Source of the DNA: Primorskyibacter sedentarius
GTDB taxonomy: Bacteria; Pseudomonadota; Alphaproteobacteria; Rhodobacterales; Rhodobacteraceae
Direction of reading: 5' to 3'
Assembly (NCBI RefSeq): GCF_004342065.1
Contig: NZ_SLZU01000011.1
Coordinates: 99,217 to 163,216, forward strand
DNA: 64,000 nucleotides
Each line of letters begins with the position of its first letter. Within the stretch, counting starts at the first letter, position 1. Below the pieces are notes generated by a model. It did not search any database. It saw only the letters and a list, made by a program, of their open reading frames with translations, and was not told the DNA's origin. The translations under genes and the position numbers were made by a program. Shown piece by piece: positions 60,644 to 64,000 of this stretch.

Positions 60644-61720
60644 ATGATTTTTAGAAATAGTATCGCCGCTGGCCTGATTTGGCTAGCTTTTGCATCGCTT
60701 GCTGAAGCCAAGGTCGTCGGGGTCGAGAACGGGACCGGCTCTGGTTTCCTCTATACCCATCGTGGAAATTGCTTTGTCATCATGCCAAGCCATGTCCATG
60801 GTCGGTTCAACACCAACATCCCCATTGATGGCTACCAATCCGGTACTATCGGATCCGCCGATATCGTCTATCGCGCGCCGAGGCTGTCTGATATTTCGCT
60901 TGGTCTGGTCAAGGGAGCCGTGACCGAGGATTGCGGACCGGACTGGTCCGCCCTGCCCAGAACCCTGACCGACGAATTGGACGTCGGCCGGGTCGGGATC
61001 ATCGAACGGGCGCGACAGCAGTCGGTTGAAGGTCGCCGTGTGCAGCTTCACAGCAAGGAATTCGCAAGGATCCGGCTTGTCCCGACCCCGGAGGAGCAGC
61101 CCGATCTTTTCGGAGGCACCAGTGGCGCGACTGTCTTCATGGACGGGACCCCGGTTGGAATGGTGCTACAGGCCGAGACCGCCGACGCGGCCTGGGCGCT
61201 GCGGATGGACGAGATCGTCAACATGCTAGGCCGGTTTATGGGCGAGGTTCCCCCAAAGGCGAATTGCGAGCAGGGCGTGCTTTCGGCAGCGTGCGACGCG
61301 CCTGTGGTGCCCGCCGAGGGCGCCCCCTACGAGGTGCTCGCCTGGTCGGCCCACCCTGTCGGCGGCGCGGCGGACCCCTCCGCGATCGCCAGCGGCGAGG
61401 GTCCCTATATTGCGCCCTTGTCTCCGCATGAGCCTGTGGTGCTGGACCTCTTGCTGACAGACACTGACCGCTTGCGGCGCATCCGTATACTGTCCGAGCC
61501 GGGCGAAGACACGGCAGTACCCAAGGATATCGAGATCGTCACCGATGTCTCGGCAGAAGGGCGCAGCCGCCCAAACCCAATGCCGCGTCGCGACATGTCG
61601 CCTGACGGGCGGTACGACAACAGGGTCGGCGAACGCTTCGCCAAGCGCGTGACGATCCGCATTACGTCGTCTTGGGGAGGTGGGTCGCCGATCCGTATTG
61701 ACCGAATTGTGATCGACTAG
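60644..61720 (+). CDS. Exported trypsin-fold serine protease-like protein with discoidin-like C-terminal domain
   Basis: 358-aa protein with a signal peptide (cleavage near AEA-K, residue 22). Chymotrypsin-fold features: GTGSGFLYTHRGNCFVIMPSHV, giving a candidate catalytic His50; SDISLGLV with Asp83; and GGTSGATVFMDGTPVGMV with Ser160 in place of the usual GDSGG context. Residues about 225-358 resemble an F5/8-type (discoidin) sandwich (LDLLLTDTDRLRRIRILS ... VTIRITSSWGGGSPIRIDRI). The triad is plausible but unproven; a degenerate non-catalytic binder is possible. It converges with the paralog array, stops overlapping at CTAG. Confidence 0.7.
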   Translation: MIFRNSIAAGLIWLAFASLAEAKVVGVENGTGSGFLYTHRGNCFVIMPSHVHGRFNTNIPIDGYQSGTIGSADIVYRAPRLSDISLGLVKGAVTEDCGPDWSALPRTLTDELDVGRVGIIERARQQSVEGRRVQLHSKEFARIRLVPTPEEQPDLFGGTSGATVFMDGTPVGMVLQAETADAAWALRMDEIVNMLGRFMGEVPPKANCEQGVLSAACDAPVVPAEGAPYEVLAWSAHPVGGAADPSAIASGEGPYIAPLSPHEPVVLDLLLTDTDRLRRIRILSEPGEDTAVPKDIEIVTDVSAEGRSRPNPMPRRDMSPDGRYDNRVGERFAKRVTIRITSSWGGGSPIRIDRIVID

Positions 61721-62325
61721 GCGCCAAGGTCAACGACCACGCGGGTCGGGATGTTGAAAACAAACCGTTCACCGACAAGCTGTCCTGCCACATCGAGCAT
61801 CAGGGGCGTCCAGCCGCCATGAGTGTTGAATGTGATTTCGCCGGAATTGATGCGGAAGACACAGTAAGTCTTTGTGTTCGTCCAGCAGCGTTTCTCTTCC
61901 GAATAGCCTGAAATCTGGATCGGCATCCGCGCGGTGCCATCAATCTCTATCGCGCCGTCCAGACGTTCTGCAGTTTGTCTCCATCCCCCCGATTTGGCAC
62001 CTTCCTCGGAATACCAGCGCGTTACGAGGATCGGCTTGGAGTTGAAAATTGCCTCGACTGCGGCAAGTTGTACGTCGTGGTTCGTGCTGGACAGACCGTG
62101 CGAAATGGCCACTTTCCGTTGCCGGTCGTCGCCCTTTTCGATCAACAGCTGCATCGCCGCCATAGCGCGGTCGGGGTTCTCGTCATTTAGTCTGAGACGG
62201 ATTGCTTCCTGCTGATCTTCCTTTCCTTCCATTGCCTGATCGAGTTCGTCGAGGCTTACCTGAGCCGTGACTGCCGTGGCCATACAAATCGCGGCCACCG
62301 CGAGACCGTAAAAACAGTTCTTCAA
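61717..62325 (-). CDS. Secreted helical-repeat protein, paralog 1 of 3
   Basis: 202-aa protein from TTG 62325 (GGGAG 8 nt upstream; MKNCFYGLAVAAICMATAVTA is the signal peptide). The mature N-terminal half is a short HEAT-like helical array (RLNDENPDRAMAAMQLLIEKGDDRQRKVAISHGL). The C-terminal half has two Cys (KRCWTNTKTYC) and beta-rich sequence. It aligns along its length with the two upstream neighbours. Function unknown. Confidence 0.75.
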   Translation of the reverse strand: MKNCFYGLAVAAICMATAVTAQVSLDELDQAMEGKEDQQEAIRLRLNDENPDRAMAAMQLLIEKGDDRQRKVAISHGLSSTNHDVQLAAVEAIFNSKPILVTRWYSEEGAKSGGWRQTAERLDGAIEIDGTARMPIQISGYSEEKRCWTNTKTYCVFRINSGEITFNTHGGWTPLMLDVAGQLVGERFVFNIPTRVVVDLGA

Positions 62326-62344
62326 ATCTGATACTCCCAAATCT

Positions 62345-62962
62345 CTATTCGTATAGTTCGATTACTCCCTTGGCGAGATTGCCAGTGATCGTTTGCTGAC
62401 CCTCCAATTCGCCTTTGGAATTCAGAGTATAGCTGCCCCAGGTGCCGCCGAACAAAATGCTGACTACTTCCCCGCGCATCATCGCCAGGCATGGGGTGTA
62501 GACGCCCTGCTTATATGTCCAGCACTCTTCCTCATCATCAAAGCCCGCGATGTTCCGAGTGACTTCCGAAGTTCCGTCCTCGGCAACGATTCCGCCCGCC
62601 TGTGCAATCGTCCGGGCATAATAGCCGTCCGGTTCTTCCGATACGGGGTCAAACGTAATCACGATCGTCGGTTCCGAATCCAGAATGGCCCGCACAGTGG
62701 TGGCCCGGATCGCGCTGTCGGTGCTTTGCAATCCATGCCGGATAGCCATACGGCGTTGATCGGCGTCCCCCTTGACGATCAACAGCTTGAGGATGGCCAG
62801 CGCCCGTTCGGGATCTGGATCGTTCAGCCGGTCCTGAAAAGCCTGCAACTCGGTATTTCGATTGTTCATTACGTCGTCGGCCTCTTCGAGCGTCACCTGC
62901 GCTGCTGCGGATGTGGCCACCGTGACGATCAGGACTGAAAAAAGTTTGGAAAAATGTTTCAT
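62345..62962 (-). CDS. Secreted helical-repeat protein, paralog 2 of 3
   Basis: 205-aa protein with signal peptide MKHFSKLFSVLIVTVATSAAA-Q. RLNDPDPERALAILKLLIVKGDADQRRMAIRHGLQSTDS aligns with paralog 1 almost residue by residue. The C-terminal region CWTYKQGVYTPC keeps the Cys pair. It overlaps paralog 3 by ATGA, so the array is one operon. Function unknown. Confidence 0.77.
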   Translation of the reverse strand: MKHFSKLFSVLIVTVATSAAAQVTLEEADDVMNNRNTELQAFQDRLNDPDPERALAILKLLIVKGDADQRRMAIRHGLQSTDSAIRATTVRAILDSEPTIVITFDPVSEEPDGYYARTIAQAGGIVAEDGTSEVTRNIAGFDDEEECWTYKQGVYTPCLAMMRGEVVSILFGGTWGSYTLNSKGELEGQQTITGNLAKGVIELYE

Positions 62963-63567
62963 CGGAATGTGATCCTTGCGGGATAAGTCGATTTGCTGCT
63001 GAGGTCCATTACGGTCCCCGAAAGTTCTCCGGATCCGTTCAATTCGAACTGCCCGGAAATACCCGGTGCTGCGTTGTATACGATGTCAACGATGAGGCCC
63101 GAAGCAGTCAGATTTCTTCCTACGTAGCAGTCGCTTTTCGAAGAAAGATTTATGCATTGACTGTCCGGAAATTTCTGCTGCAAGGACCAGGTCTGAAATG
63201 CGCCGTACCACTCCTTGACAGCGGCCTTGCGATCATCAGCAAGTTCGTCGACTTCAATCTCGATGGTCAGGGCGTCGCGCCGCGATAGGGCCTCCCAAAG
63301 CGCGCGAGCACGCAGGCGGCTGTCTGTCGCAGAAATCCCTGTGTTAACGGCAACCTCAATCATCGTTGCGTCGCCGGTTTCGATCATGGCGTCAAATGCA
63401 GCAAGGGACCGGTTTCCGTCAGTGCCCTGCAAAATGTCGATCAGCGCCTCATACTGAGTGCTGCGTTTGTCGATGCCCGCTATTAGTGCATCGATGTCGA
63501 TTGACTGCGCCGCAGCGACGCCTGCTGTACCGAATAGAAGGGCGGCTGTCAGAAGGATCCGTTTCAT
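62959..63567 (-). CDS. Secreted helical-repeat protein, paralog 3 of 3
   Basis: 202-aa protein from ATG 63567 (MKRILLTAALLFGTAGVAAA signal peptide); the frame open to 63624 adds nothing. It is the most divergent paralog but keeps the pattern: RSLAAFDAMIETGDATMIEVAVNTGISATDSRLRARAL, then two cysteines (QCINLSSKSDC) and the ELNGSGELSGTVMD ending that parallels LNSKGELEGQQTI in paralog 2. First gene of the array. Confidence 0.75.
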   Translation of the reverse strand: MKRILLTAALLFGTAGVAAAQSIDIDALIAGIDKRSTQYEALIDILQGTDGNRSLAAFDAMIETGDATMIEVAVNTGISATDSRLRARALWEALSRRDALTIEIEVDELADDRKAAVKEWYGAFQTWSLQQKFPDSQCINLSSKSDCYVGRNLTASGLIVDIVYNAAPGISGQFELNGSGELSGTVMDLSSKSTYPARITFR

Positions 63568-63906
63568 GTTTATTTCCTTATGTCCATCGTCAGGGATTTT
63601 GGGCCACTCCGCCCCCTGAATCAAAAGAGTTACTGGCCCATCCAGACCTTTTGATTATGAGGCGGTTTTTCGACGAAGCAAGCGCAGGGTTTTGAAAGTC
63701 TTTCGTTTATTATTTCTCGCTCTTTCAGAATGATCTGGCCGCGCCCGGAGTAGGAGTCAGTCGGCGTGAGGTTCTGCAGTATCTCGTGACAGCTCTGGTG
63801 ATTTTTGGTCTTGCCACGGTTTCGTTCCGGTCTCTCAACTCTTTTAGCAACTGTATCTCTCAAGCGGCTTTTGGTACCCATTCCTGACGTCGCTTGCACC
63901 TAGCGT
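63568..63906. other. Region between paralog array and IS3 end
   Basis: No gene with a proper start is supported. On the plus strand an open frame (63696-63887, no ATG) encodes a hydrophobic stretch, EVLQYLVTALVIFGLATVSF. It could be the relic of a membrane protein gene broken by mobile-element activity. Otherwise nothing is recognised. Confidence 0.35.
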
Positions 63907-64000
63907 TGAACCGCGCCGGGTTTGCCGGAGGCTGATTTGTCTTAGTTACGCGGCCATATCTGATCTTTTCAGAGCAGCATAGAAGTTTGCCTCTGCTTCG
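63907..64000 (-). mobile_element. IS3-family insertion sequence, right end (cut by window edge)
   Basis: TGAACCGCGCCGGGTTTGCC begins at 63907 and matches the terminal repeat style of IS3-group elements in alphaproteobacteria (TGAACCGCCCCGGG...). Inside it lies the C-terminus of an OrfB transposase on the minus strand. The rest of the element is beyond base 64000. Confidence 0.75.
63946..64000 (-). CDS. IS3-family transposase OrfB, C-terminal end only
   Basis: The last 17 codons are visible: EAEANFYAALKRSDMAA then TAA (63946-63948). The AEANFYAAL-SDMAA ending is characteristic of IS3-family OrfB (rve integrase core) proteins. The catalytic core lies outside the window, so activity cannot be judged. 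Confidence 0.75.
   Translation of the reverse strand, partial: EAEANFYAALKRSDMAA

Noticed and set aside
63630..63899. 89-codon minus-strand ORF before the IS3 end
   Set aside because: Low-complexity basic sequence, no ribosome site and no recognisable family. Probably a chance frame.

Overview
The window is high-GC DNA typical of a marine alphaproteobacterium of the Rhodobacterales (Roseobacter-like) group. The signs are dense ABC and TRAP solute-uptake operons with ATGA-overlapped genes, a Hint-domain protein of the type common in that order, a GAAC-N7-GAAC LexA box of the alphaproteobacterial form, and IS6/IS110/IS3 remnants. No rRNA, tRNA or CRISPR array was recognised. The genus is inference.

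Left part (1-18000): a peptide/opine/oligosaccharide-type ABC operon (SBP, two permeases, one ATPase cut by the window edge) diverges from an IclR regulator. It is followed by a probable D-apionate lactonase gene (apnL) with a four-gene sugar ABC transporter on the plus strand. Facing it on the minus strand is an operon of a probable D-apionate oxidoisomerase (apnO), a D-apiose dehydrogenase (apsD), an Rbs-type ABC transporter and a DUF2291 lipoprotein. Together these look like uptake and the first three oxidation/lactone steps of D-apiose catabolism. The apnL and apnO promoters share a 21-bp sequence. The kinase/decarboxylase steps that should follow are not in the window.

Middle (18000-35700): an orphan Hint-domain protein; a hydroxycinnamate operon (crotonase, MarR, feruloyl-CoA synthase, amidohydrolase); a DNA-repair pair (radical SAM protein and a DUF4130-UdgX fusion) behind a LexA box; a DUF2256-SDR-FeS photolyase operon, including a 47-codon gene easily missed; then a PfkB kinase divergent from a DapA-family aldolase, GntR regulator and DctPQM TRAP transporter.

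Island (35664-58860): two IS6-family copies in opposite orientation bound about 21.5 kb. Inside are an IS110 fragment, two sugar ABC transporters, an enolase-superfamily dehydratase, a GH151-like alpha-L-fucosidase, a sulfatase without signal peptide, an aldo-keto reductase (L-fucose dehydrogenase type), a tagaturonate-reductase/mannitol-dehydrogenase family protein, a split UxaA-type dehydratase, a zinc-dependent dehydrogenase, a GntR regulator with two winged-helix domains, an L-fuconolactonase-type amidohydrolase and a FucU mutarotase. The best reading is import and cytoplasmic desulfation, hydrolysis and oxidative breakdown of (sulfated) L-fucose-containing glycans. Both IS6 transposases appear dead by different lesions.

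Right edge (58960-64000): a compact cluster of exported or membrane proteins of unknown function: a TM-anchored protein, a secreted protein, a trypsin-fold protein with a C-terminal discoidin-like sandwich, and three tandem paralogous secreted helical-repeat proteins. It ends at an IS3-family element cut by the window edge. This cluster is the part I can least assign to a known system.
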